Shown here one piece after another: positions 9,439 through 17,932 of a DNA stretch of 64,000 nt. Position numbers and translations under genes: made by a program. How positions within the stretch are numbered: the stretch's first letter is position 1; each line of letters begins with the position of its first letter. The notes beneath the pieces were generated by a model. The model ran no database searches. It was not told where the DNA came from and saw nothing but the letters and a program-made list of their open reading frames with translations. The DNA comes from Sphingobium sp. JS3065 (GTDB lineage Bacteria > Pseudomonadota > Alphaproteobacteria > Sphingomonadales > Sphingomonadaceae), in contig NZ_CP102665.1 of assembly GCF_026427355.1 (NCBI RefSeq), forward strand, positions 928,501-992,500. The letters are read 5' to 3'.

Positions 9439-11478
9439 TCAAAACGTAAACTTGGCGCCCACCTTCACGGTGCGCGGTTCAACCACGCGGCTCAGTCTGC
9501 CCTCGACGGGACCGCCGGCGTCGTAGGACGGGATGTAGGACTCGTAGTAGTAGGCGATGTCCTTGTCCCGGCTGTTAAAGATGTTCAGCACTTCCCCGTA
9601 GATCTGGATGTGGTCGCCCTTCCACGCTGCGCGCGCGTTGACGACGGTGCTGCCATGGTCGCGTACCGAGTTGTCCTCAATTAGCGGATAGGGCCCGAGA
9701 TGACGCAGGCGGATGCTTGCTTCCCATGGGTCGAGCACGATCGCGGCGCCTGCCGAGGCGGCGTTCTCGAAAGCGTTGGGAATACGGTCGCCATCGTCGT
9801 AGCGCGAATGGCTGGCCGTGTAGTTGCCGTCGAGTGCGAGCCAAGGTAGCGGGCGCCAGAAGGCGACGATCTCGTAGCCATGCCTCTTGCTGGCGCCCGT
9901 GGGTTCGACCGCGTTGGAATCGCCCACGAAGCGCAGTTCGCTGCTGACATCGAGCCACCAGTAAGTCCCCGTCAGCGAAAAGCTGCCGACCTGCAGGCGC
10001 GCGCCCAGTTCCTTGCCCGTGCCGCGCACGAGGACCGGAACCGGAGTCTCCTCGTTCACTGCGCCACGTACGTCGTTGGAGTGGAAGCCCCGGCCCCAGT
10101 TGGCATAGACCTCGAACTGCGGAGTCACCTCGTAGGCGGCCGAGACCTTGGGCGAGACGATGGAATCGTGCCCGCTGCCTTCTCCCAAGAGGACGGCAGC
10201 GGCGTCGCGGGCGCGGACCGTGTAATCATAGTAGTCGCCGCGTAGGCCACCGGTCAGGCGCAGGCCCGCCACCGGCTTCCATGTCGCCTCGCCATAGAGC
10301 GCTCCTGAGCGCTCTTCGACGTGATAGCGGCCGAGCGAGGACAGGTCCTGCCGGTCGGCGGTTCGCTTCACGCCGACGTTGCTGATGTGGTCGTATCTAT
10401 TTTCGGTGCCCACGCTCAGTTGCAGGGCGGGCGAGACGTCCCATTGCTTACGGGCGGTCAGGCCAACGATCCAGCGGCGATCATACTGGTCGATCTGGGC
10501 GCTCGTCCCGTCCGGGTCGGCATATGTAGGGTTCGAATACATGTTCCAGTCGTAGTACTGAGCGTAGAGGTTGGCGCTCCAGTCAGGCTGCCGAACAGCA
10601 AAGTTGCCCACGAACCGCGTCGTCTCGCCGCGTGCTGACGGATCGGGCGAGCAGAAGCGGTCTGGGCACTGAGCGGAACCAATGATGCGTTCGGGAATCT
10701 GCTCGGTCGGCCGCCAGGTTGCGCGATAGCCGTGAAACGTAGCTTCCACCGTACCCTCACCCGCAGGCATTGTGTACTTGGCGAAGCCCGAATAATGGCG
10801 CAGGTGTTCGGCCTCCTGCCACGGACCATCATAGCGTTTCGCCTGCCCAGCAAGGGTTAGGTCGCCCGTTCCTAGGCCTTTGATTGTGCCGCCCGCCGCC
10901 ACCCGACGCGCGCCGTAGGAGCCGCCTTCTACAGCGATCCAAGGTCGGTCGAACCCGTCGATCGTGGTCATGTAAGCCGCGCCGGCCAGAGCAAAGTCGC
11001 CGCCGTCAGCGCGGTAAGGCCCCTTCCGGAAATCCTCGCGCGCGATGATCTCCGGAATCAGACCGTTGAGATCGAGGTAGCCTTGACCGTGGCCGTGGGT
11101 ACGAAAATTCATCTGCACGCCGTCGATGTAGGTCGTGAAGTCCGACCCGTGATCGAGGTTAAAACCGCGCAGGAAATACTGGTTGGCCTTTCCGCTGCCC
11201 GAATGCTGGGCCGCAACCATGCCGGGCACCGCCTCGAGCAGTTCGGCGACGCGTAGCAGCGGACGCACCAGCAGATCCGATCCGGCCACGCTGCCCTCGC
11301 TGGCGGCATGGGCGGTGCCGATCTTGGCCTCGCCGCGCCCGAAGACCACGATCTCGCTCGCGACGTTCGCACCCTCCCCAGAAGCGGGTGCGCCGCCATC
11401 GTCGGCAGCAAAGACGGGTGTGCCCGTGACGGCGAGAATGATCAGGCCAAGAGCCAAGGTCTGTGTGTTCGATGTCAT
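9439..11478 (-). CDS. TonB-dependent outer membrane receptor, cobalamin-riboswitch controlled (BtuB-like)
   Basis: A 679-residue outer-membrane receptor. A signal peptide (LALGLIILAVTGTPVFAADD) is followed by a plug domain near residues 40-150 (LLRVAELLEAVPGMVAAQHS, ANQYFLRGFNLDHGSD, HGHGQGYLDLNG). A 22-strand-type barrel follows and ends in the outer-membrane signature KVGAKFTF with terminal Phe. The ATG at 11478 is chosen because GGGGGAA lies 5-11 bases upstream and it gives a clean signal peptide, although the frame stays open to 11814. The leader contains a cobalamin riboswitch, so vitamin B12 or a related corrinoid is the likely substrate and excess cobalamin should switch it off. No btuFCD genes lie next to it. 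The energy-coupling TonB/ExbBD system must be elsewhere. Confidence 0.9.
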   Translation of the reverse strand: MTSNTQTLALGLIILAVTGTPVFAADDGGAPASGEGANVASEIVVFGRGEAKIGTAHAASEGSVAGSDLLVRPLLRVAELLEAVPGMVAAQHSGSGKANQYFLRGFNLDHGSDFTTYIDGVQMNFRTHGHGQGYLDLNGLIPEIIAREDFRKGPYRADGGDFALAGAAYMTTIDGFDRPWIAVEGGSYGARRVAAGGTIKGLGTGDLTLAGQAKRYDGPWQEAEHLRHYSGFAKYTMPAGEGTVEATFHGYRATWRPTEQIPERIIGSAQCPDRFCSPDPSARGETTRFVGNFAVRQPDWSANLYAQYYDWNMYSNPTYADPDGTSAQIDQYDRRWIVGLTARKQWDVSPALQLSVGTENRYDHISNVGVKRTADRQDLSSLGRYHVEERSGALYGEATWKPVAGLRLTGGLRGDYYDYTVRARDAAAVLLGEGSGHDSIVSPKVSAAYEVTPQFEVYANWGRGFHSNDVRGAVNEETPVPVLVRGTGKELGARLQVGSFSLTGTYWWLDVSSELRFVGDSNAVEPTGASKRHGYEIVAFWRPLPWLALDGNYTASHSRYDDGDRIPNAFENAASAGAAIVLDPWEASIRLRHLGPYPLIEDNSVRDHGSTVVNARAAWKGDHIQIYGEVLNIFNSRDKDIAYYYESYIPSYDAGGPVEGRLSRVVEPRTVKVGAKFTF

Positions 11479-11698
11479 CGTCGTTCCCCCGGCGTCTGCG
11501 GCATCCCGGCGGAGACATCTCAAAGACGACCGGAGGCCTTGGCCGACGATCGACGATGGTCGGCGTGCGCCGGTAGCCGGACGCCCGAGGCGACCACCAC
11601 GCGAACCGATGCGGCCTCCACCGCTCGTTCGTCGCTCAGACGGAGAATTACCGTGCCGTGACCATCCCCTGGACCAAGGCAAGAGCGACCGGTGCGCT

Positions 11699-11905
11699 GG
11701 CAGGTCTCCTGGCTCACGGGTCAAAGCTTGATGCACGACCTTCCCAGGCCTCGCAGGATTTAGCGTCCGGCCCAGTGGTTGGCGGCTCGGGTACTCCCGT
11801 CCGCACATGTGCATCGCGCTCGCCGCTTACAGTTGCAGGGACAGCTGCGGATTTGAGTGACCAGTCACCCGCACCGCATTCCCTTTTAAGCCCCTCGCGG
11901 GGCAC
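11699..11905 (-). promoter_or_regulatory. cobalamin (AdoCbl) riboswitch
   Basis: Read on the minus strand, the leader carries the cobalamin aptamer landmarks in order. They are an opening AAAAGGGAATGCGGTGC, the B12-box-like core GCAGCTGTCCCTGCAACTGT with TAAGCGGCGAGC after it, the CCACTGG element, GGCCTGGGAAGG, and the closing GAGCCAGGAGACCTGCC. About 220 bases separate it from the receptor ATG, enough for an expression platform that would hide the start or end transcription. It explains the regulation of the TonB receptor at 9439-11478. Confidence 0.92.
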
Positions 11906-12015
11906 CGGCGCGATCATGAAAGCCGTTTTAGCAGCTTTCGGGTGTGTCGCTTAGTTGGGGGACGGGGATTTGTCCACGCTCTCGAGTCAGACTGTCGGTA
12001 ATCACACGATAGGCG

Positions 12016-12309
12016 TCAGAATAGGCAATCCAGATCGCGCATCCCCTCGACCACGGTAACTATCGTAACCACGTCGCGCGCCGCATCATATTCATAGAGG
12101 ATCAGGTAGGAGCCGTGGACCAGCCCTCGCGCGCCTGGGCTGAGATCGTCGCGCGCGCGCCCGATTTCCGGGAAGATGCGAAGGCGCTCTATCTTGACGT
12201 TTATGGCGCGCAACAGGCGATCGGCGGCATCGTCGTTGTCGAGCGCGATGTTGAGCCAGATTCGTTCAAAATCGTCATCCGCCTGCTGCGAGATGATGAT
12301 TTCAGCCAT
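12016..12309 (-). CDS. parE: ParE/RelE-superfamily toxin
   Basis: A 97-residue protein of the ParE/RelE fold. It has the N-terminal strand-helix (MAEIIISQQADDDFERIWLN), the helix-turn of DNDDAADRLLRAI, the conserved LRIFPEIGRARDDL segment with arginines, and C-terminal strands SYLILYEYD and VTIVTVVEGMRD. ParE toxins inhibit gyrase; other members are ribosome-dependent RNases. Its ATG overlaps the last eight bases of the antitoxin gene, giving the usual antitoxin-first operon. The frame is open further upstream but that part is antitoxin DNA in another frame. Confidence 0.85.
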   Translation of the reverse strand: MAEIIISQQADDDFERIWLNIALDNDDAADRLLRAINVKIERLRIFPEIGRARDDLSPGARGLVHGSYLILYEYDAARDVVTIVTVVEGMRDLDCLF

Positions 12310-12580
12310 TGCCGGATGCAGCTGCCTTCTTGCCCTTCGCTCGCGAGATGATGGCTTCCATGTCGAGTGGGCCCGCGACACCGCTGGCCTTGCCACGATC
12401 CCACGCCTCACGCAGCGCCAGCAATTCGTCCTGGCGGAACTCGCGCCGCTCGCTCCACAGCCGCATTGCATCGCGCACGACTTCGCTGGCAGAGGCATAT
12501 TCACCAGCCTCGACGGCGGCATGAATTTTCGCGGCCATCTGATCGGGGACCACGACGGTCATTCGTTCATAAGCGCCCAT
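12302..12580 (-). CDS. parD: ParD-like ribbon-helix-helix antitoxin
   Basis: A 92-residue antitoxin. The N-terminal ribbon-helix-helix DNA-binding domain covers residues 1-45 (MTVVVPDQMAAKIHAAVEAG, ASASEVVRDAMRLW) and the disordered C-terminus ends in AKGKKAAASGNG, which would wrap the toxin. It should repress its own promoter together with ParE. The gene is first in the operon and overlaps the toxin start by eight bases. Confidence 0.85.
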   Translation of the reverse strand: MGAYERMTVVVPDQMAAKIHAAVEAGEYASASEVVRDAMRLWSERREFRQDELLALREAWDRGKASGVAGPLDMEAIISRAKGKKAAASGNG

Positions 12581-12777
12581 AGGTTCGCCTCTCGCGTCGG
12601 TATGATCTATTCATAATATCTCACAACGCGGGGCTGTTCAACCGGGAACGCCCTGTTGCGGATTGATGTGACGATCAGCGAGATTCGCCTGTTTGCCAGC
12701 ATGTGCAGATAATGGAGATTTTGGCGCGGCCCTCGTCTATCTATTCAGCGATTTTCCCCTACCAAACAGGAGAATGA

Positions 12778-13308
12778 GTGATCGACCGGGGTAGCTTTAT
12801 GGCGACAGCGCGTTTGCGCTTTGGCGTTTGGCGGGATGAAGACATGGCGCTGGCTCAAGCGATCTGGGGCGATGCTGAGGTTACAAAGCTCACAGGTGGT
12901 CCATTCACTGTCGAGGACGTTGCTGAACGTCTCGCAGTGGAAATTTCCAACTGGCGGTTGCATGGGATTCAATACTGGCCTGTTTTCCACCTGTCTGACG
13001 GCCGTTTGGCTGGATGCTGCGGGCTTCGCCCGCGCGACATGAATGCGCGGATAGCCGAACTCGGCTTCCAGTTCTGTGCGGATGCATGGGGACAGGGATT
13101 TGCCACCGAAGCCTCTACGGCGGTGATCGAGTGGGCGAGAACCGAAGGATTTTCTGCTTTGATTGCGGGCCATCACCCGGACAACCTTGCGTCGAAGCGC
13201 GCCCTCGTCCGCTTGGGCTTTTCATATACGCATGATGAGCTTTACCCGCCTACCGGCCTGCTGGAACCATGTTACCTGCTCAGGTTGGACGCAGCGTGTC
13301 GTGAATGA
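12778..13308 (+). CDS. GNAT-family N-acetyltransferase (RimJ/RimL type)
   Basis: A 176-residue acetyltransferase of the GNAT fold. It begins with the typical ARLRFGVWRDEDM strand and helix, then AGCCGLRPRD, and has the acetyl-CoA pyrophosphate-binding region AWGQGFATEASTAVIEWA, followed by HHPDNLASKRALVRLGF near residues 130-147. That last block is characteristic of RimJ/RimL-like enzymes acting on protein N-termini or small amines. A GTG at 12778 with AGGAG five bases upstream is taken as the start; an ATG at 12799 is the alternative and leaves the domain intact. Monocistronic; the substrate is unknown. Confidence 0.85.
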   Translation: MIDRGSFMATARLRFGVWRDEDMALAQAIWGDAEVTKLTGGPFTVEDVAERLAVEISNWRLHGIQYWPVFHLSDGRLAGCCGLRPRDMNARIAELGFQFCADAWGQGFATEASTAVIEWARTEGFSALIAGHHPDNLASKRALVRLGFSYTHDELYPPTGLLEPCYLLRLDAACRE

Positions 13309-13349
13309 TGCGGGGCCACCCGCCGGGATCACCTGATTACCGGTCAGCA

Positions 13350-13946
13350 TCAATCCGCCGTCAGATGACGTTTGACCTCGGCAGCCACAGCGATGGTGTG
13401 TGTTTGCACCAAGTCATGATCCGCACCGGAGAAAACGTGAAGACTGGCGTTCGGCAACAAAGCGGACAGCCTTTCGCCAACCGCAACGGGACTTATCGGA
13501 TCGGCATCCCCCCACAAAAGCAATGTTGGTGCCTCGATAGCGGGTATCTGGTCCGATAGGTCGCTGACGGGATCGGCGATCCATTCTGCGGCTTGAGGGA
13601 ACGCGGCAAAATAATCAGATCGCCAATCCGATCCGCCTAAATCCGCGACCGGCACGCCGCCCGAAGTGACTGCTAGCACCAGTCGCTTGACCATACCGGG
13701 CATAGATAGGGCCAATTGAATGGCGATCAGACCGCCCATCGATTGGGCAACGATGTTCACCGGTTCCGTGATCTCGCGTGCTGTCAAGGCAATCAGATCA
13801 TCGACGCCGCGTATGTCTTGTCGGGGCGCCTCTACGCCAAGCCCCGGCCATGCGAGAAATATGCCATCTAATCCGGCAGCGGTGGCAACCGGCTTCCAGA
13901 ATGAGGCGCTGCCGGAAGCACCCGGAAGGAATAGGGTCTTTAACAT
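13350..13946 (-). CDS. small alpha/beta hydrolase
   Basis: A 198-residue single-domain alpha/beta hydrolase. It starts directly with the first core strand (LKTLFLPGASGSASFW), has the nucleophile elbow QSMGG near residue 69, the acid in LLLWGDADPIS and the catalytic His in SGADHDLV. It is shorter than typical members (about 250-280) because the cap region is minimal. Likely a cytoplasmic esterase or lipase-like enzyme; the substrate is unknown. It faces the GNAT gene tail to tail. Confidence 0.85.
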   Translation of the reverse strand: MLKTLFLPGASGSASFWKPVATAAGLDGIFLAWPGLGVEAPRQDIRGVDDLIALTAREITEPVNIVAQSMGGLIAIQLALSMPGMVKRLVLAVTSGGVPVADLGGSDWRSDYFAAFPQAAEWIADPVSDLSDQIPAIEAPTLLLWGDADPISPVAVGERLSALLPNASLHVFSGADHDLVQTHTIAVAAEVKRHLTAD

Positions 13947-14039
13947 AGCTGATCCCTATCGTCGCCCTGAGAATGAAGAAAGACGGAGTTGCACGACAAG
14001 GGCATACCCTGCCCTGCCGGTAATCACATGATAGACATT

Positions 14040-14630
14040 AGAGCATGGCGCAAATCCCTAGCGATCGCGCCGCTCCCGGTGCTGTGCGGCGATCGTGTCT
14101 GCCCGACTGTCCGACAAACACTGTCGGATTGCAAACGTGTCCGACAACCTCACGGTCAGGGTTATCCGTCATCGTGAAACGTCCGCAATCCGCCAATGCC
14201 TTCTCGTAAGCCGACAGTCGCCTTCCCATCCCTGAACGCCGCTCATCGCGCTGATCGGCGCGGGGCCGGCCCGATAGCTGCCTGTCCGTTCCTGGGTGGG
14301 AAAGCTGGCCGGCACGAAACGATCATCAGCCTGCTCCGCCAACCCCTCCAACTGGCGTGAAGGGAGGCGAGGCGACTGTCTGCTTTCAGTGAGGCAAGTG
14401 GCAATATCTGACACTGGACGGTGAAAATCACCTGGCGATATACGCGCGGCGGCCGACCGACAGCTAATGGCCACTTGCTATCAATACCCATGCCACAACC
14501 AGATGGACAGCTATCTGTCTTTACCGGCCAGCCGCCGTCGCACAATCGGCCAATAGCGGCACGGCCATAGCTTCGCTTTGCAGAAGGTCCAGCAGTTCGT
14601 AAAGGCAGATCATCAGGATTTTGAAGCACA
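14040..14630. other. gene-free stretch with short TCCGACA repeats
   Basis: About 590 bases without a supported gene, only low-quality frames. TCCGACA occurs at 14110-14116 and within 14138-14146, and its inverse TGTCGGA at 14122-14128, forming a small cluster that could be a protein-binding or recombination site. The end of the stretch is the rlmJ leader. Confidence 0.4.
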
Positions 14631-15461
14631 ATGAATTATCGCCATTCCTTCCATGCAGGCAATAGCGCCGATGTCGTAAAGCACAGCCTGTTGATCACCC
14701 TGGTGCGGACCTTGCAACACAAGCCGGGTCCGCTGACCCTGATTGACACCCATGCCGGCTGCGGGCTGTACGACCTTGGCGGCGACGAGGCCCAACGTAC
14801 CGGCGAAGCCATGCAAGGCGTGCTGCGGGCCGTTGCAGACCGGAACCCTTTGCTGGACCACTACCGCGCCGCCGTGCAGGCGGTGAATGTGAGTGGCGAA
14901 CCGCGCCTTTACCCCGGCTCGCCGCAGATTCTGGCGCAGCTTTTGCGTCCGCAGGATGTCCTGATCCTCAACGAAAAGCACCCGGAAGACGCTTACACAT
15001 TGCGGGGCGTGATGCGGGGCACCAGTGCGGCCGTGCATCAACGCGACGCTTACGAACTTTGGCTGGCTATGGTGCCGCCCCGCACCGCGCGCGGTGTGGT
15101 GGTGGTCGATCCACCCTACGAGCAAACGGACGAACGCGCGCGCATCACCGCCACACTCGCCGCCGCTCACCGTAAATGGGCGCATGGTGTGACGGTGATC
15201 TGGTTTCCGCTGAAAGACCGCGCCACGCATTGGCAGTGGACGCAAAAGTTACGCAAGCTCGGCATCCCGAAATTTCTGCGGGTTGAGCATTGGCTATATG
15301 ATAGCGAGCAACCCGGCATCTATAACGGCGCAGGCCTCTTCATTATCAATCCGCCCTATGCTTTCACGCAGGCCCTGCCGCCAATGTTGGAAGCATTACG
15401 CGCGGCGTTAGCGCCCGAAGGGCATAAGGGGGAGATCATATCCGATTGGTTGGAGGATTAG
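14631..15461 (+). CDS. rlmJ: 23S rRNA (adenine(2030)-N6)-methyltransferase RlmJ
   Basis: A 276-residue SAM-dependent RNA methyltransferase. The start MNYRHSFHAGNSADVVKH is diagnostic of RlmJ (YhiR). It is followed by the SAM-binding region (LTLIDTHAGCGLYDL), the inserted helical subdomain, and the catalytic motif IV DPPYE near residues 161-165. It methylates N6 of A2030 in 23S rRNA. Length matches the family (about 280). It is a core-type housekeeping gene, which suggests that this part of the region borders chromosomal backbone. A hairpin follows the stop. Confidence 0.95.
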   Translation: MNYRHSFHAGNSADVVKHSLLITLVRTLQHKPGPLTLIDTHAGCGLYDLGGDEAQRTGEAMQGVLRAVADRNPLLDHYRAAVQAVNVSGEPRLYPGSPQILAQLLRPQDVLILNEKHPEDAYTLRGVMRGTSAAVHQRDAYELWLAMVPPRTARGVVVVDPPYEQTDERARITATLAAAHRKWAHGVTVIWFPLKDRATHWQWTQKLRKLGIPKFLRVEHWLYDSEQPGIYNGAGLFIINPPYAFTQALPPMLEALRAALAPEGHKGEIISDWLED

Positions 15462-15472
15462 GACAAACCCTC

Positions 15473-15493
15473 CCCCCTTCTCCCAGAAGGGGG
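15473..15493 (+). terminator. hairpin after rlmJ
   Basis: A perfect nine-base stem, CCCCCTTCT and AGAAGGGGG, around a three-base loop, twelve bases after the rlmJ stop. There is no T-run, so termination is likely but not certain. Confidence 0.5.
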
Positions 15494-15633
15494 ATTGCCG
15501 CACTTAGCCTATGCGGCGGTTGGCGACGGACTCAATCATATGGTCTGTTCATACAGTATGGCGACTGAGGACATCGAGAAAAGCCTACGATACCATGGAT
15601 GGAGTATCGCTGCCGACATGCTAAGGGGATGAC

Positions 15634-15954
15634 ATGTTTCAAGCACCCGGCCGCAGCGGCACTGTAGAGATTGACGGTTTCAAATATGATTGGGAACTCC
15701 TGAGCGAACCTCAATTATCCTCTTCCGATGGCTGGAAAGGCATGACCGTCTCTCTGCGCCAGAGAGACATGCCGCGCCAGGCCGTGCTGGAATTTCCGGC
15801 ACCCAAGCGCCTGATGAGAGGATTGCCGAAAGGGCGTTTGCACATCAACGATGCGATTGCTTCGCGAGGAGTGCGGGCCGCATTATCGGCAGGATGGGAA
15901 CCTGCATCTCGAGGCAAACCGACGGTTTTCATGGTTGATGCCAACGGTGACTAA
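15634..15954 (+). CDS. conserved hypothetical protein
   Basis: A 106-residue soluble protein with beta-strand-rich sequence (GTVEIDGFKYDWELLSEPQL), a GMTVSLRQRDM strand and a C-terminal GWEPASRGKPTVFMVDANG. No signal peptide or membrane segment. It has the look of a real conserved small protein of alphaproteobacteria but I assign no function. GGGG lies a few bases before the ATG. Confidence 0.6.
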   Translation: MFQAPGRSGTVEIDGFKYDWELLSEPQLSSSDGWKGMTVSLRQRDMPRQAVLEFPAPKRLMRGLPKGRLHINDAIASRGVRAALSAGWEPASRGKPTVFMVDANGD

Positions 15955-16090
15955 GGGGGCGTAAATCGCGCAACCCCGCCATCGCAGATATACATGGAGC
16001 CGGTGGGTATTGTGCCATTCGTCCGCTCATCCATCCGGGAAGCGGTCGGTCGGCACGTTAGAGACGGAGTTTCGGCGTCTAACGTCTGCA

Positions 16091-16185
16091 ATTGGTCGCA
16101 TGCCGCTGGGCGGCTTTCCTCGCCTGAACCGGACCAGTGGCTTACAGGCGGCACGCGGTGATCCGCGGGACGGGAACGACGATGC
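16091..16185 (-). repeat. 95-bp dispersed repeat, copy B (inverted relative to copy A)
   Basis: Reverse-complement copy of 9233-9327 with two mismatches (one in the CGGATCA-C/T-CG part, one in AAGCC-A/G-CTGG). It lies in the intergenic stretch between the hypothetical gene at 15634 and the membrane protein at 16335. The two copies bracket about 6.8 kb in inverted orientation. Confidence 0.85.
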
Positions 16186-16334
16186 GGGTGGTTTGCGGAC
16201 AGGCGGCTTTTGAAGCTCAGACGCGGATAGCAGGTACCCATTCGTCATCCGCCGTGATGCCATCAGGTACTCATTGCAGCGATTCCACTGCTAGGATACG
16301 CAAGGAACGACGTTTCAATCATCGGGGGTTCTTT

Positions 16335-16646
16335 GTGAATTGGCTAATTCTGCATATCTTGGGACTCGCTGATGCAGCAACCAAGGCATGCATTTGGACT
16401 GCCGTCTGTTGGTTCTTTTTAAGCAACAAGTTTTGGGCGCGCCAGTTAATCTACTGGTCAATTGGTTGCGCGATTGCAATCACTTTCACCTACTCAATAT
16501 ACCGATGGCAATCAGTGGGAGTAGTTGTAGAGCTAATTAAACTAGGCATTGTTTTTTTGGGGATACTTTTGCTGTGGCTGAAATATGAAGATGATCAATT
16601 TGACGAAATAAGCGAAGGCTCAGCCAGAGAAAATTCCGATGTCTAG
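16335..16646 (+). CDS. small three-segment membrane protein, AT-rich
   Basis: A 103-residue hydrophobic protein with three predicted membrane helices (TKACIWTAVCWFFLSN, LIYWSIGCAIAITFTYSIY, LIKLGIVFLGILLLWLKY) and an acidic C-terminal tail (EDDQFDEISEG). The GTG at 16335, preceded by GGGGG at spacing of about six, is chosen; the frame is open further upstream through the 95-bp repeat, which argues against a longer protein. The DNA here is visibly richer in A+T than its neighbours, a sign of transfer. No function recognised. Confidence 0.5.
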   Translation: MNWLILHILGLADAATKACIWTAVCWFFLSNKFWARQLIYWSIGCAIAITFTYSIYRWQSVGVVVELIKLGIVFLGILLLWLKYEDDQFDEISEGSARENSDV

Positions 16647-17212
16647 TTTCAGTATGGAAGTTTAGCTCATAATATAAATGACGTCGATTGGTGCAAGTAG
16701 CAGGGGATCGTACCCGCACGTTCGCCAATTCCGTCACGCTGGCGCGCCCTATCTGACGGAAAACTGGGCCGCTCGATAGCGTCAGGTTTGGAGCGAACCG
16801 ATCAATCACGTTAATGACAATTTCTGGTCGGCGGCTGACCGGCAGCCTTCTATCTCCAGATGGGCAGCGAAAATCCGAACGAATGACCGCTTCCGGGAAA
16901 TCCAAATGAGCCGGCGAACGGCGAGAATTGGCGCTCAGCGGCCAAAAGGCGCTCCCCAATAGCGGCCATTTCATTGCCGCCTGAAGGCCGGTCGTCATGT
17001 CCGCTTTTTGGACTTTTCTGCCATTCGCGGGCCCGACGGCGAACGGCTAATGTTGGAAGGATGTGCCCTGCGCGCGAAAATGTGGCGAATGGCATCTTCG
17101 AGGTAGCCCAACTCGGTGAAGCTGCCACTGACCGCTTTCTCGAAACGCCTTTAAGTTTGCCGAAAGCAATGCGTGAAGGGTTGATCTGCTCGAGTGCAGT
17201 GCGGCCATTTCT
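16647..17212. other. gene-free stretch downstream of the split porin
   Basis: About 565 bases; only poor frames. No RNA gene, repeat or clear terminator recognised. Confidence 0.35.
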
Positions 17213-17932
17213 TCAGAAACTCGCCATCAAATTGAAGGAAGTATAGCGGGTCCACTTCCTTGGAGGCGCATTGGGCGCGTCGCGCAGGAACCTCCCCTTG
17301 GCGAGTAGCAGCCCGTCAAATTCGAACCGAAGCCGTAACGGGATAATCCAGTAGCGTACGCGGCCTTCGATCTGATGGCCGGCGAAATTGCCGGAACGCC
17401 CGCTGCTGTCCCGAACCCCTGTGGTCGAAAAGGCGTCGGTTCGCGATGCCAGCCACATCGCCCGATAGACCGCGAACCAGTCCCAGCGCTTGTCCGGCGT
17501 CGCCTCCAGCCGAACGCCGGGCGTCACGATGTTGGCACGCGCCACGGCATTGTAGAGCCCCGCAGGAGCAAGGTCTGCACGACGCATCCCGAACAGCGTA
17601 TCGAACCGACCGTAATCTCCTCCTGCGCGGTCGCCACTCGCCCGGTCAAACTCGACGGACAGCCGCGGCTTCCATGGTCCAGGGAAACTATATCCCGCAT
17701 CGGCATGGACGAAGCTGGCGCTTACCGATTGACGCTGCGCAGTGGCTGCCAAGGACCCACTGATGCTGCCGGTCTGGTAGAAGGCCTCAAACTCATAATC
17801 GAACTTTCTTGTCTCCGGTTCGCGGATGATGCGTCCGCCGAAAGTATCCAGCGATCGGTCGCGCGTTGGCCTTCCCGGCCTGTCATGTTCACCCAGATGG
17901 AAATAGGTCAGCTCCGCTGCTGCTGGCCCTAA

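Noticed and set aside
14110..14146. CRISPR array
   Set aside because: Only three short partial repeats with no spacer regularity; no cas genes in the window.
16680..16800. Possible tRNA or other structured RNA
   Set aside because: No cloverleaf, anticodon arm or TPsiC-like GTTCNANNC block in the proper spacing was found.
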